Below, one piece after another: positions 9,852 to 18,927 of a DNA stretch of 44,317 bases. A program made the position numbers and the translations under genes. The notes below the pieces were generated by a model. That model did not search any database. It saw only the letters and a list, made by a program, of their open reading frames with translations, and was not told the DNA's origin. The DNA is taken from the NCBI GenBank assembly GCA_016936615.1, contig JAFGXN010000118.1, positions 1-44,317 of the forward strand. The letters are read 5' to 3'. The stretch's first letter is position 1. Each line of letters opens with the position of its first letter. The stretch is from Spirochaetales bacterium. Lineage in GTDB: Bacteria; Spirochaetota; Spirochaetia; JAFGXN01.

Positions 9852-10845
9852 AGTCGTGGAGGATGAAGGGCTTTTTTTCTGTGATTGAGAAGATTAGAAG
9901 TTGTGCAGCTGTGTTGTGTATGTCTTGGGGATTTGTTCGCACAATTATCTCAAAGTTGTGGATGTCGTTTATGATTTTTTCAACATCTTTAATTTTGAAA
10001 TTAGAGCAGGCTGTTTTGTAGGTCTTTTGTTGCTTTTGGGCAATTATCCCCATTTTCTTCATCGATGTCTGGTCTGGGATAGAGTTGCGCATCTCAATTA
10101 CTAGTTGATGGAGTCTTCTGAACTGGAAGAGAAGGCCTCCGCAGAGTAGGATGAAGTGGGTATTTCCCGAGGAGATTATCTTGTCGAGGATTTCTAGAGA
10201 GACTATGGTATCTTTTTCTACAAGTCTCTCAAACAGAGAGAACGCGTTCTCTTCCTTGCTGTGGTACAAGAATTCTTCGACCATCTTGTTGTCTATTGTG
10301 GTTTCTTTTGCGTAGAAAAGTGAAAGGTTCTGGCAATTTGATTTGATATCTTCGGTATTGTTCTCGACTAGCTCGAGGATGAGATCTATTGCTTCGTTAT
10401 TTATTGTTTGTTGTTGTTTCTTGAAAAATCCAATTATCCAAGATCTTTTATCTGATTCGAAGAGTTCCCAAAATATGATCTTGTTCTCTTTTACTACTAA
10501 TTTTTCGATACTCTTGCTAATCTTTGCCGCAGAGGTCTGGTCAGACATGAAGACTATAAATGTGTCAGGGGTTGTCTCTGGGATGTTAGTCCCGAGAATC
10601 TTTGCATCAGTAGCGTTGATGGTGTCTGCTTCGTTTATTAGGATTATTTTTGAGCTAGCGAAGAGGGAAGAGCTTTGGATTTCAGTTAGAATTTTCTCTA
10701 TGTCATCTTCAAATGGGTAAAATTTGAAGACTTCTGGCTTCTCTCCGGTTGTCTTGCTTATTTTTGTGAAAAGAGTCTTGAGAAAATCTTTTTTTTTGCC
10801 TTTTTCTGGTCCAAGTAGTAGGTATATGTTCTTGTTGCTCATCAA
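9835..10845 (-). CDS. holA: DNA polymerase III delta subunit
   Basis: NIYLLLGPEKGKKKDFLKTLF...; size and domain layout of HolA; overlaps the lexA 3' end by 4 bp. Confidence 0.8.
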   Translation of the reverse strand: MMSNKNIYLLLGPEKGKKKDFLKTLFTKISKTTGEKPEVFKFYPFEDDIEKILTEIQSSSLFASSKIILINEADTINATDAKILGTNIPETTPDTFIVFMSDQTSAAKISKSIEKLVVKENKIIFWELFESDKRSWIIGFFKKQQQTINNEAIDLILELVENNTEDIKSNCQNLSLFYAKETTIDNKMVEEFLYHSKEENAFSLFERLVEKDTIVSLEILDKIISSGNTHFILLCGGLLFQFRRLHQLVIEMRNSIPDQTSMKKMGIIAQKQQKTYKTACSNFKIKDVEKIINDIHNFEIIVRTNPQDIHNTAAQLLIFSITEKKPFILHDFNQLY

Positions 10846-11450
10846 TATTCCCTTATTATTAGTTTTAATTTCCCTAATATTTCAACATTTCGTGTGTACA
10901 TTGGAGGTATACTCTTGTTCTCTGCCTTTAGCTTGATTCTGTTCTGTTCAAGATAGTATCTTTTGAGTGTGATAGCTTCTTCGTTGACTAGGGCAGCTAT
11001 AATCTCACCATTGTTGGCTGTCTTGCATTTTTGGATAATTGCTATGTCATCCTCGAGAATTCCAGCATCAATCATGCTTTCTCCTCGGACATTCAGTCCA
11101 AAGTATTCAAAGTTTGCGGATAATCTATCTTCTGATATCTCTATAAAGTCTTCGAAGACCTCTTCCGTAAAGATTGGTGTTCCAGCAGCGATTGTTCCTA
11201 GGATGGGAATCTTGCGGCTATTGGATTTTGGGATAAACTCCTCATCTAGCACTTCTATTGTTCTCGCTGTGTTTTGAGAAATCCGAATTTTCCCTTTTTT
11301 TTCGATTGCCTTTAGATGATCTTGTATTGCCTTTGTCGATATTTCAAAGGTCTCTGCCATCTCTTTTCGCGACGGGAAGTAGTTGTAATGAGTCTTGTAA
11401 TCTTTTATGTAGTTGAGGATTGCCTGTTGCTTTTCTGTAAGATCTCTCAA
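10842..11450 (-). CDS. lexA: LexA SOS repressor
   Basis: N-terminal wHTH (RKEMAETFEISTKAIQDHLKAIEKKGKI), cleavage AAG (TIAAGTP), catalytic RGESMID and K in EAITLKRYY. Confidence 0.95.
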   Translation of the reverse strand: MRDLTEKQQAILNYIKDYKTHYNYFPSRKEMAETFEISTKAIQDHLKAIEKKGKIRISQNTARTIEVLDEEFIPKSNSRKIPILGTIAAGTPIFTEEVFEDFIEISEDRLSANFEYFGLNVRGESMIDAGILEDDIAIIQKCKTANNGEIIAALVNEEAITLKRYYLEQNRIKLKAENKSIPPMYTRNVEILGKLKLIIREY

Positions 11451-11460
11451 AAAAAACTCC

Positions 11461-12018
11461 TTAGTCGATTTTAATATTATGTTCTTTGATTAGGGCTTTT
11501 AGTTCTTGTTCATTTATCTGTAAAAATTCTGCCGCATCTTTCAGTGTAGAGTTAGCTTCTAGCGCATTCTTGATACATTGTTTCTCGAAGTCGAGTTTCA
11601 TCTTTTCTAGAGATGAGTTTGTGCCTTTATTTGTAGTGGTATTCTCTTCTGCATCAAGGGTCTCGTTTGCATTCTTGAGCACGGTGGAGATCTTTTCAAG
11701 TGTCAGGGGCTTCTCGAGGAAGTCGTATGCGCCGTATTCTACTGCTTTTACAGCTAGATCTATGTTAGCGTGACCACTAATCATTATAATTGGCTTCTCA
11801 AAGTTGTTGCGAGTCTTGAAAATTTTCAATATTTCCATTCCACTCATCTTTGGCAACCAGATATCCAAGAATATTATGTCAAAATCTATATCCCGCACTA
11901 GTTCAAAGGCTTTTTCTTCTGTCATTGCGGTATATGTCTCAAATCCTTCATCTGTCAATATCTCTTTCATAATCTCACAGATACTCTGTTCATCGTCGAT
12001 TATTAAAATTTTTCTCAT
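11461..12018 (-). CDS. NtrX-like response regulator: REC plus Fis-like HTH, without the sigma54 AAA+ domain
   Basis: REC (IIDDE...FLDIWLPKMSG...EKPL), then directly LDFEKQCIKNALEANSTLKDAAEFLQINEQELKALIKEHNI; total only 185 aa. Confidence 0.85.
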   Translation of the reverse strand: MRKILIIDDEQSICEIMKEILTDEGFETYTAMTEEKAFELVRDIDFDIIFLDIWLPKMSGMEILKIFKTRNNFEKPIIMISGHANIDLAVKAVEYGAYDFLEKPLTLEKISTVLKNANETLDAEENTTTNKGTNSSLEKMKLDFEKQCIKNALEANSTLKDAAEFLQINEQELKALIKEHNIKID

Positions 12019-12019
12019 G

Positions 12020-13777
12020 TTATCTCCTGTTGTTCTTGGCAGTCGGTAGGTCTATAAAAAAAGTTGTACCAACTCCTGTCTCTGAATTAAAGTAGATTCT
12101 TCCATTGTGTGTGAAGATTATTCGCTCTGCTATTGCAAGGCCAAGTCCTGTCCCATTCTTCTTGGTTGTCTCATATGGGGTAAAAAGTTTGCTTTTTATC
12201 TCTTCTGAAATTCCAGGACCATCATCTTCGATTGTTAGTCTACAATAAAAATTATCTTTTTTACTTATTAGTGATGTTCTTATTACTATATTACCATTTT
12301 TCTCAAAAGCTTCAATGCTGTTTTTTATCAAATTTGAGATTACCTGTCTAATTTGGTTCTTGTCAGCAAATACTTGTATGTTGTGTTTGAGTTCGGTTGT
12401 GTTGAACTCGACTTGCTTTTCCGGGGTGTTTTTATAAATTGATATTACCTCTTCGATTATTTTCGATAGCGAGACATTCTCTTTTTGAGGTTTTGGGAGG
12501 CGTGAAAAATTTCTGAACTCATTTAGCATTGTCTGGATATTCTCTGCTTCCTTGATGATTGCGGAGGTGCTTGTTTCAATTAGGGGGTAGAGTTCTTCTG
12601 TGTCGAGTGTTCGAAAACGCTTTTGCAGTCGTTGGGCTGAGAGTATTATCGGTGTCAGCGGATTGTTTATCTCGTGAGCAAGTCTCCGTGCAATATCCTG
12701 CCAAGCTGACAATTTATCTGTATGGGCGCTGGATGATCTGTTTTTCTGGAGTTCAGAGGCCATCTTGTTGATGGAGTTTGACAGATTGTAGAGGCTGTCT
12801 TTTCTGCTTGTCATGATTCTGATATCTAGATTCCCTTCTGCGACTTCGTTTAGGGCATTTTCTATTCTCATTAGGGGTGAGAGTATTACGTTTGAAAAAA
12901 TTACACTCATGATTGCGATAATGATTGCGATTGGGAAGATGAATGATATCAGTGCTAGGGTTAGGTTGCGCTGCATAGTTGCTTTTGCGTAGAATATTGG
13001 TTTGAACCGTTTTCTTGTCTCTCTAATTTTTGAAGACATCTTGATATATTCGTAGATTACAGTGGAGTAGATTATCTCATAGGTTTGGTCGTCTACTGTG
13101 ATTGTTATGGCCTCGCTGAGGATTGCATTTGAGTCATTATCTGTTCGTATCTTTGTTAGAGATGGAGTTTCGGTACTTGCAATCTTTGCTGTCGGATCTC
13201 CAAAAAAAAGAGTTGTCTGCCCATCTTGATCTATCACCTGGATAGAGTCTATCTCTGAGTTTGTTTTTTTAATCTCATTCCAAGCTTGTTCCTTGAGGAT
13301 TATTACCTCCTCTGCTTTTTTCTCTGCGAAGGAGGATTCGATAAATTGTATTAGATTGTTGCTTTTCTCTTTTAGTTTTTCTATTGCTATGTCTTCACTA
13401 TAGTTTAGAGCATCATCTATATCTTGGGGTAGCCAGGATTTAAGTGATGTCTGAATGAAGATGTAGGCTATTACTGTCTGTGGAATCGATGCAAGGATTG
13501 CAGTCACTGCGAATGCTGTTATTAGCTTTGCTCGAAGATTTGATTTGGATTGGACATGTCGTAGATTCCTAAAAAAAACTATGAGAACTATTGCAGTTAC
13601 AATTACTGCTCCTGAGATTATTACATAGGTAAAAGGTCTTAGAAATGAGTAAGATTTTCCAACAGAGATGTCCTGAATTATCCTCCAAAATAGAATAACT
13701 GCCACTGGGATGAATATAAAGTATGTTATGAGTAGTGAGACTAGGCCTTTTTCTGTAGGTGCCTTAATTTTAAACAT
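12020..13777 (-). CDS. NtrY-like membrane sensor histidine kinase
   Basis: TM segments, HAMP, WQDIARRLAHEINNPLTPIILSAQRLQKRF H-box, ATPase N/G boxes; start overlaps the HPr stop (TAATG). Confidence 0.9.
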   Translation of the reverse strand: MFKIKAPTEKGLVSLLITYFIFIPVAVILFWRIIQDISVGKSYSFLRPFTYVIISGAVIVTAIVLIVFFRNLRHVQSKSNLRAKLITAFAVTAILASIPQTVIAYIFIQTSLKSWLPQDIDDALNYSEDIAIEKLKEKSNNLIQFIESSFAEKKAEEVIILKEQAWNEIKKTNSEIDSIQVIDQDGQTTLFFGDPTAKIASTETPSLTKIRTDNDSNAILSEAITITVDDQTYEIIYSTVIYEYIKMSSKIRETRKRFKPIFYAKATMQRNLTLALISFIFPIAIIIAIMSVIFSNVILSPLMRIENALNEVAEGNLDIRIMTSRKDSLYNLSNSINKMASELQKNRSSSAHTDKLSAWQDIARRLAHEINNPLTPIILSAQRLQKRFRTLDTEELYPLIETSTSAIIKEAENIQTMLNEFRNFSRLPKPQKENVSLSKIIEEVISIYKNTPEKQVEFNTTELKHNIQVFADKNQIRQVISNLIKNSIEAFEKNGNIVIRTSLISKKDNFYCRLTIEDDGPGISEEIKSKLFTPYETTKKNGTGLGLAIAERIIFTHNGRIYFNSETGVGTTFFIDLPTAKNNRR

Positions 13778-14040
13778 TACTCCTCGAATCTGTTATCAAA
13801 TAGTGAGAATATTTCCTCTGCAGCTTCTTGTTCATCTTCTCCATCGATGGATATTGTTATTTTTGACTTGTAGGAAGCGCCAAGTGTAAGGATTCCCATA
13901 ATTGATTTGGCATTTATTTTGTTCCCATCTTTTTCTATGAAAATATTTGATTTAAATTTATTTGCGATTTCAACAATCTTTGTTGCTGGTCGTGCATGTA
14001 TTCCTGCTCTGTTTAATATTTCAGATTCTTTCTCAATCAT
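13777..14040 (-). CDS. HPr-family phosphocarrier protein
   Basis: GIHARPA (His15) and NAKSIMGILTLGA (Ser46). Confidence 0.95.
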   Translation of the reverse strand: MIEKESEILNRAGIHARPATKIVEIANKFKSNIFIEKDGNKINAKSIMGILTLGASYKSKITISIDGEDEQEAAEEIFSLFDNRFEE

Positions 14041-14055
14041 TTGTTCGTCCTATTG

Positions 14056-15039
14056 TTAAAATTTATCTCTATTTTGAAAATATACATTACGTGCGTTCTC
14101 ATTTTCAAGCCAGTTAAGTATATTTTCGTTAAATTCTTTTGCTGAGTAGTATCCCATCTTCTTTAATCGCTCGTTCATTGCAGCAGTTTCTACAATGATT
14201 GGGATATTTCGCCCTGGTTTGACAGGTATTTCGAGGGATGGGATTGGTATCCCTAGAATTTTCTCTGTATTGACCTCTCCGCCGAACCGGTCATAGTTCT
14301 TTTCTGAATCCCACTCTTTGAGATGGACAATCAATTGAACCTGTTTCTTGTCTCGGATTGCACCAACTCCGAAAAGATGGTTGATATTTATAATTCCAAG
14401 TCCTCGTATCTCCATGTGATGGCCAGTTAGCTCATTAACTCCCTTGCCCATGACAAAGCTCCCATCTACACATCTTAACTCAACTGCGTCATCTGCTATT
14501 AATCTGTGACCTCGTTCAATTAGTTCAAGAGCGGTTTCACTTTTGCCCACACCTGAATCTCCCATTATCAAGATTCCTATTCCATATACCTCTACAAGCG
14601 TTCCGTGCTTGACCTCTCGAGGAGCAAAGATATCTCCAAGGACTCTCATTAGTCTGATGATAAAATCCGAAGAGTCGAAATTCGTTTTGAGTATTGGAAC
14701 ATTGTGTTTTTCAGCTATTTCAATGAAGATTTTATCCGGCTCAATATTCGATGTTACGATACAACAAGGAATTTCAAATGAAAAGAAGTCGTCGAGATTC
14801 TTCGTATTGCCTTCGGAGATTAGCTTTTCTACATATGCGTATTCACCCTTTCCAAATATTTGTATTCGTTCATAGGCAAAATTTTCAAGAAAGCCTGTTA
14901 GGGGTAGACCTGGTCTGTTTATGTTCGGGACAGAGATCTTTCTGTTCAGGCCTTTTCTTCCGCAGGTGCAATTTAACTTAAGATCATCTTTGTCTTTCAA
15001 GTCCAAATCTAATAAATGTAGAATTGTAAATGCTTCCAT
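14056..15039 (-). CDS. hprK: HPr kinase/phosphorylase
   Basis: GIGILIMGDSGVGKSETALELIERGHRLIADDAVELR; C-terminal MNERLKKMGYYSAKEFNENI. Confidence 0.96.
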   Translation of the reverse strand: MEAFTILHLLDLDLKDKDDLKLNCTCGRKGLNRKISVPNINRPGLPLTGFLENFAYERIQIFGKGEYAYVEKLISEGNTKNLDDFFSFEIPCCIVTSNIEPDKIFIEIAEKHNVPILKTNFDSSDFIIRLMRVLGDIFAPREVKHGTLVEVYGIGILIMGDSGVGKSETALELIERGHRLIADDAVELRCVDGSFVMGKGVNELTGHHMEIRGLGIININHLFGVGAIRDKKQVQLIVHLKEWDSEKNYDRFGGEVNTEKILGIPIPSLEIPVKPGRNIPIIVETAAMNERLKKMGYYSAKEFNENILNWLENENARNVYFQNRDKF

Positions 15040-15091
15040 CTATTACTCCTATTTTGAAATGATATAGAATACTTTATTATATAGTTAAATT

Positions 15092-15125
15092 AAAAAAAGG
15101 GCAAAGACTAATCTTTGCCCTTTTT
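15092..15125 (-). terminator. Bidirectional intrinsic terminator downstream of hpf
   Basis: A7-GGGCAAAGA-CTAA-TCTTTGCCC-T5: 9-bp perfect stem (15099-15107/15112-15120), 4-nt loop. Confidence 0.85.
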
Positions 15126-15129
15126 CATT

Positions 15130-15432
15130 TTATTGTTGATGTGATGCAGATATCTTTTTATCTTTCTCTTTTTTAATCTTTAAAACAGTCTTGTCGATCA
15201 TTTTTTCGATTGCTTCGTATAGATTTTCTGCATCTACTTTGATGTTGCACCTAGCGCCCCATTTAAGGTGTGTATTTGATTCTGCAATGTAACCAGTCTT
15301 TGTATGGGTATATGTTAGCTCAACATCGATTACATCATTTTCTGCGAAATCAAGTTTTTTGATCTTTTTATCAGTGAAATCTCGTGTTGCTTCACTAATG
15401 TCGTAGTGAACTCCTTTTAGTACAATATCCAT
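15130..15432 (-). CDS. hpf: Ribosome hibernation promoting factor / RaiA (short form)
   Basis: MDIVLKGVHYDISEATRDFTDKKIKKLDF; 100 aa; located just after rpoN. Confidence 0.9.
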   Translation of the reverse strand: MDIVLKGVHYDISEATRDFTDKKIKKLDFAENDVIDVELTYTHTKTGYIAESNTHLKWGARCNIKVDAENLYEAIEKMIDKTVLKIKKEKDKKISASHQQ

Positions 15433-15458
15433 AGCTGCCTCCTTGTTCGATAACTAGA

Positions 15459-16748
15459 TCAGATCTCTTGCATATATTTAGAGACTGTTCTTCTAGCTAT
15501 CTTTATACCTTTTTTATTTAAGCTATCTGTCACCATCTGTGCAGATAGTTTTTTTTCTCCGTTGTATTTTGTTACAAACTCTTTTATCTCTTCGATTATT
15601 CTAATTTTAGAGAGGTCGTCATCTTCGGTGCCAATCTTTGATGCAGTAAAAAATGTGGATAAGCCTACCATTTTTTCATCAATCTTTACATATTTTTCTT
15701 TTACAGCACGTGAAATTGTAGATTCATCAAACCCGACTGCCTGGGCAAGTTCTTTTTGTGTCATTGGTTTAAGAAACTTTTTTCCTTTAATAAAGAAATC
15801 GTGTTGTTTTTCAATTATATAAGTTAGAATTTTTTCTATAGTTTGTTGTCTTTGGGATAGTGCATCGATAAAATTACTACCGTCGCTGACAAGTGTCTTA
15901 GTTACAGTTGCCTCTGCTGAGTTGTTTTCGGCTATTTTTCTATAAGATTCGTTTATTCCTATGCTTGGAATCCAATTGTTATTGATACTCATATTTATCG
16001 ATTCCCCAGTAGTTGTAATATATGCCTCAGGTATTATTAATGTCTGCTTATTATTGAATTGGCTTCCTGGAAAAGGGTTGAGCTTCTGTATTATTTCAAT
16101 AGCCTCTTGTATTTCTTCCTCGCTAAGCTTTGTCTCTTTTTGTATCTTGTTTATGTTTTTCTTTGCAATATCTTGCAGATAGTGCTCTATCAAAGTGAAT
16201 ACGGAATCAGGTGTATTGGGTTTAGTATTTGCTTGTACTAGCAGGCTTTCTGTGTAGTCTCGTGTGCAAGTTCCTACAGGATCAAGGTATTGTATAGCTG
16301 TCATAACCTTTTCTATTATTTCCTCTTTAAAATCGAAGGTCTCAAAAAGCTTGCTTAGCTCTATTTTCAAAAATCCATTCTTATCAAGTGCTGATATTAG
16401 TATCTCTGCAATCTCTATCTCATCTCCTGCGAGATTTGTATTCGGAAGCTGCGCAAGCAGGTGTTCTTCAAGGCTCTCTTCAAGAGTTTGGGCTTGAATA
16501 AATTCTTGGTGGCTATTAGATTTTTCTTTGTAGAAATCGTTATTGTTTATCAGAGCAAATAGATCTTGATTCTCATATACTTCGAGCGCTGGATTTTCTT
16601 CGATTTCTTTTTCTATTGTATTGATTATATCATTGCTTGAGAGGGCGAGAATAGAAAGGCTTCTCTGCTGCACGAGGGACATCCGCTGAATTTGTTTCTG
16701 AGTCTGAGCTTGTGTTGTGCGTTGATTCATACTTATATTATTTCCCAC
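15459..16748 (-). CDS. rpoN: RNA polymerase sigma-54 factor
   Basis: RpoN region I, core-binding and C-terminal RpoN box IARRTVSKYMQEI. Likely start GTG 16748 (AAGGGAAG upstream) or ATG 16730; the track's extension to 16868 overlaps the predicted promoter. Confidence 0.93.
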   Translation of the reverse strand: MGNNISMNQRTTQAQTQKQIQRMSLVQQRSLSILALSSNDIINTIEKEIEENPALEVYENQDLFALINNNDFYKEKSNSHQEFIQAQTLEESLEEHLLAQLPNTNLAGDEIEIAEILISALDKNGFLKIELSKLFETFDFKEEIIEKVMTAIQYLDPVGTCTRDYTESLLVQANTKPNTPDSVFTLIEHYLQDIAKKNINKIQKETKLSEEEIQEAIEIIQKLNPFPGSQFNNKQTLIIPEAYITTTGESINMSINNNWIPSIGINESYRKIAENNSAEATVTKTLVSDGSNFIDALSQRQQTIEKILTYIIEKQHDFFIKGKKFLKPMTQKELAQAVGFDESTISRAVKEKYVKIDEKMVGLSTFFTASKIGTEDDDLSKIRIIEEIKEFVTKYNGEKKLSAQMVTDSLNKKGIKIARRTVSKYMQEI

Positions 16749-16766
16749 AATACTTCCCTTTATTAA

Positions 16767-16796
16767 ATAATACTCATCAATCCGACAATTTGTCAA
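16767..16796 (-). promoter_or_regulatory. Candidate sigma70 promoter for rpoN
   Basis: Minus strand TTGACA - 18 nt - TATTAT; -35 overlaps the small palindrome GACAA-a-TTGTC. Confidence 0.6.
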
Positions 16797-16909
16797 ATAT
16801 TTAATTCTTTTATTTAAAAAAGTTGGTGATATCTCAAATAATGGATATTTTTGCCTTAGGGTTGTCAAAAGTTGAAAATAAAAACGAAAATATTTAGAGG
16901 GTATTCATT

Positions 16910-17650
16910 CTACATTGAAAAATCTTTTCCAAGATATATCTCTCTAGCAAGATCGTTGTTTACAAGCTCTGCCGGTGTTCCTGATACAAGAATATCTCCA
17001 AGATTTATTATGTAGAGACGGTCTGTTATGTCGAGGGTATCTCTTGCATTGTGGTCAGTGATAAGAATCCCGATGTTCTTAGATGCTAAATCCTTGATAA
17101 TCCCTTTGATCTCAGAAATCGCTATTGGGTCAATTCCGGCGAATGGCTCATCTAGCAACAGGAACTTGGGGTTAATTGCAAGAGATCGCGCAATCTCTGT
17201 TCTTCTTCTCTCTCCGCCTGAGAGCTTGTAGGCCTTTCTGTTCGTGATCTCAGTAATATTTAGCTCTTCAAGAAGAAATTCAAGCTCTCGCTTTCTTTCA
17301 ATCTTGTTAAGATCTTTCCGCGTCTCAAGAATTGCCCAGATGTTATCTCTTACAGTAAGGTTCCTGAAGACAGATGGCTCCTGAGGCAGATACGCAATCC
17401 CCTTTCTTGCTCGCTTGTACATGGGGAATTTTGTGATATTGTCATCTTCAAAATAGATACTTCCTTGTGTTGGGTCGATAAAACCTACTATCATGTAAAA
17501 TATTGTTGTCTTTCCAGCACCATTAGGCCCGAGTAGTCCAACAATCTCTCCTGTCTTCATCTCAAAGGAGACATCTTTCACTGCTATTTTACTTTTATAT
17601 CTTTTTCTTAGGTTTTCAACTCTTAGTACTCTAGTTTCTTCGTTATTCAA
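16910..17650 (-). CDS. lptB: LPS export ABC transporter ATP-binding protein
   Basis: Walker A GPNGAGKTT, YLPQEPSVFRNLTVRDNI, LSGGERRRTEIARSLA, LLLDEPFAGIDP. Confidence 0.96.
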   Translation of the reverse strand: MNNEETRVLRVENLRKRYKSKIAVKDVSFEMKTGEIVGLLGPNGAGKTTIFYMIVGFIDPTQGSIYFEDDNITKFPMYKRARKGIAYLPQEPSVFRNLTVRDNIWAILETRKDLNKIERKRELEFLLEELNITEITNRKAYKLSGGERRRTEIARSLAINPKFLLLDEPFAGIDPIAISEIKGIIKDLASKNIGILITDHNARDTLDITDRLYIINLGDILVSGTPAELVNNDLAREIYLGKDFSM

Positions 17651-17653
17651 TCT

Positions 17654-18325
17654 TTACTCCTCTTCCGAGCCAGAGACCTTAGCGGAGGCCTTGCCTTCAA
17701 GTCTTATTTCATCTGTCTCTGTGTTTAGGATTATTCGCTTAGCGCGGTATTCATCATTTCCTTTTTTTACAAATGGGGAACCAGTTAGTTCTAGCTCCTT
17801 AGTCTCTCTGTTGAATCTTGCAAATTCACTTCGACATATTATGTCATCTTTTATAATTCTAACTCCGATTTGTATTATTGTGATATCTGCTTCGCCATCA
17901 TCTTGTAGATAATTTCCTCTAACAATTAGGTTGTTCTCCTTGTCTATCATTTCTACAAAACCAACAATGGTACTTATGTTTTTTTTTCTGTCAAAGTTTA
18001 GCTGATTGCACTTTATAAAAAGTCCTTTATCCCTGTTTGTGACAGTTATGTTGTTCTTACACTCGGCATATTCGAATTTTTGCCCAGTTATTTCAATTAT
18101 ATCGGCTTTAATTTCCGTAGAACCTGAAATAATTCTGGCATTTCCTCTTAGTGTGGTCTTCTCTTGTCCCTCTTTCAGGTTGATGCTTGTAGAATCTCCA
18201 GAAAATTCGAACTTCTCTTTCTCCGTCTCTTCTTCCTCTTTCGTTGGAGCCTCTTGAGAGATTAGAGTTATAGATAAAAATATTAGAAATACTGCCCATA
18301 GGCTTTTTTTTGCAAGATTATTCAT
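17654..18325 (-). CDS. lptA: LptA/OstA-like periplasmic LPS transport protein
   Basis: Signal peptide and OstA-like beta repeats; position between lptC- and lptB-like genes. Confidence 0.8.
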   Translation of the reverse strand: MNNLAKKSLWAVFLIFLSITLISQEAPTKEEEETEKEKFEFSGDSTSINLKEGQEKTTLRGNARIISGSTEIKADIIEITGQKFEYAECKNNITVTNRDKGLFIKCNQLNFDRKKNISTIVGFVEMIDKENNLIVRGNYLQDDGEADITIIQIGVRIIKDDIICRSEFARFNRETKELELTGSPFVKKGNDEYRAKRIILNTETDEIRLEGKASAKVSGSEEE

Positions 18326-18896
18326 CGGAATCTCCTTTTTCAGCTACTATGATGCCTTCTACTCCGTTTGAGAAGTCTACAACCTTTTCGTTTAAATCAG
18401 CCTTAAAGCCTCGTCCAGATATGATTGTTCCATCATCTTTTTTTACTACTACTAAATCTTGGTCTTTGTAAGGTCTTAAATTATCATTTCTATTAGAGGT
18501 TAGCCATTTTTTTTCATTTTCCCAGTTAAGATATTCAGCTTCAATAGAGGTCTCCTCTTCTCGCGCATAGATTGATATATTATCAAAAAGCTCTGCATTG
18601 TTGCTCTTTGTTTGAACCTTTGCGGTATCAGCCTGCCCTTCGGCGGAAACTTTTCCATCTTTGTCATACTGCTTGAAGATAATCTTATGTACTTCTGAGT
18701 AATTTCTCTCATCATATGTCATTGCTTTTTCCACCTCAGCAGTGTAAAAGACTCTTCCTTTCTTGACTGAAGTAATCTTTGCATTGACTAATACTGTTTT
18801 TGGTACATCAACTGAAGACTCTTCTTGCTCTTTGACTTCTTCAAGCGAACATGAGGTAATTATTATTGTTAGAAAAAAGAAAAAAAATCTTTTCAT
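18318..18896 (-). CDS. lptC: LptC-like lipoprotein
   Basis: Lipobox IITSC; LPS-export-type repeat region; overlaps lptA. Confidence 0.75.
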   Translation of the reverse strand: MKRFFFFFLTIIITSCSLEEVKEQEESSVDVPKTVLVNAKITSVKKGRVFYTAEVEKAMTYDERNYSEVHKIIFKQYDKDGKVSAEGQADTAKVQTKSNNAELFDNISIYAREEETSIEAEYLNWENEKKWLTSNRNDNLRPYKDQDLVVVKKDDGTIISGRGFKADLNEKVVDFSNGVEGIIVAEKGDSDE

Positions 18897-18927
18897 ACTA
18901 TGATTATTCTAGATGCCTTTTCAAATG

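Noticed and set aside
10237-10252. Perfect palindrome AGAGAACGCGTTCTCT inside holA, resembling GAAC..GTTC LexA half-sites
   Set aside because: Spacing is 2 nt rather than the 4 nt of the Bacillus-type LexA box, it is intragenic, and it is far from any promoter; probably coincidental.
10343-10720. 125-aa plus-strand ORF
   Set aside because: Antisense to holA; hydrophobic low-complexity translation typical of reversed coding sequence.
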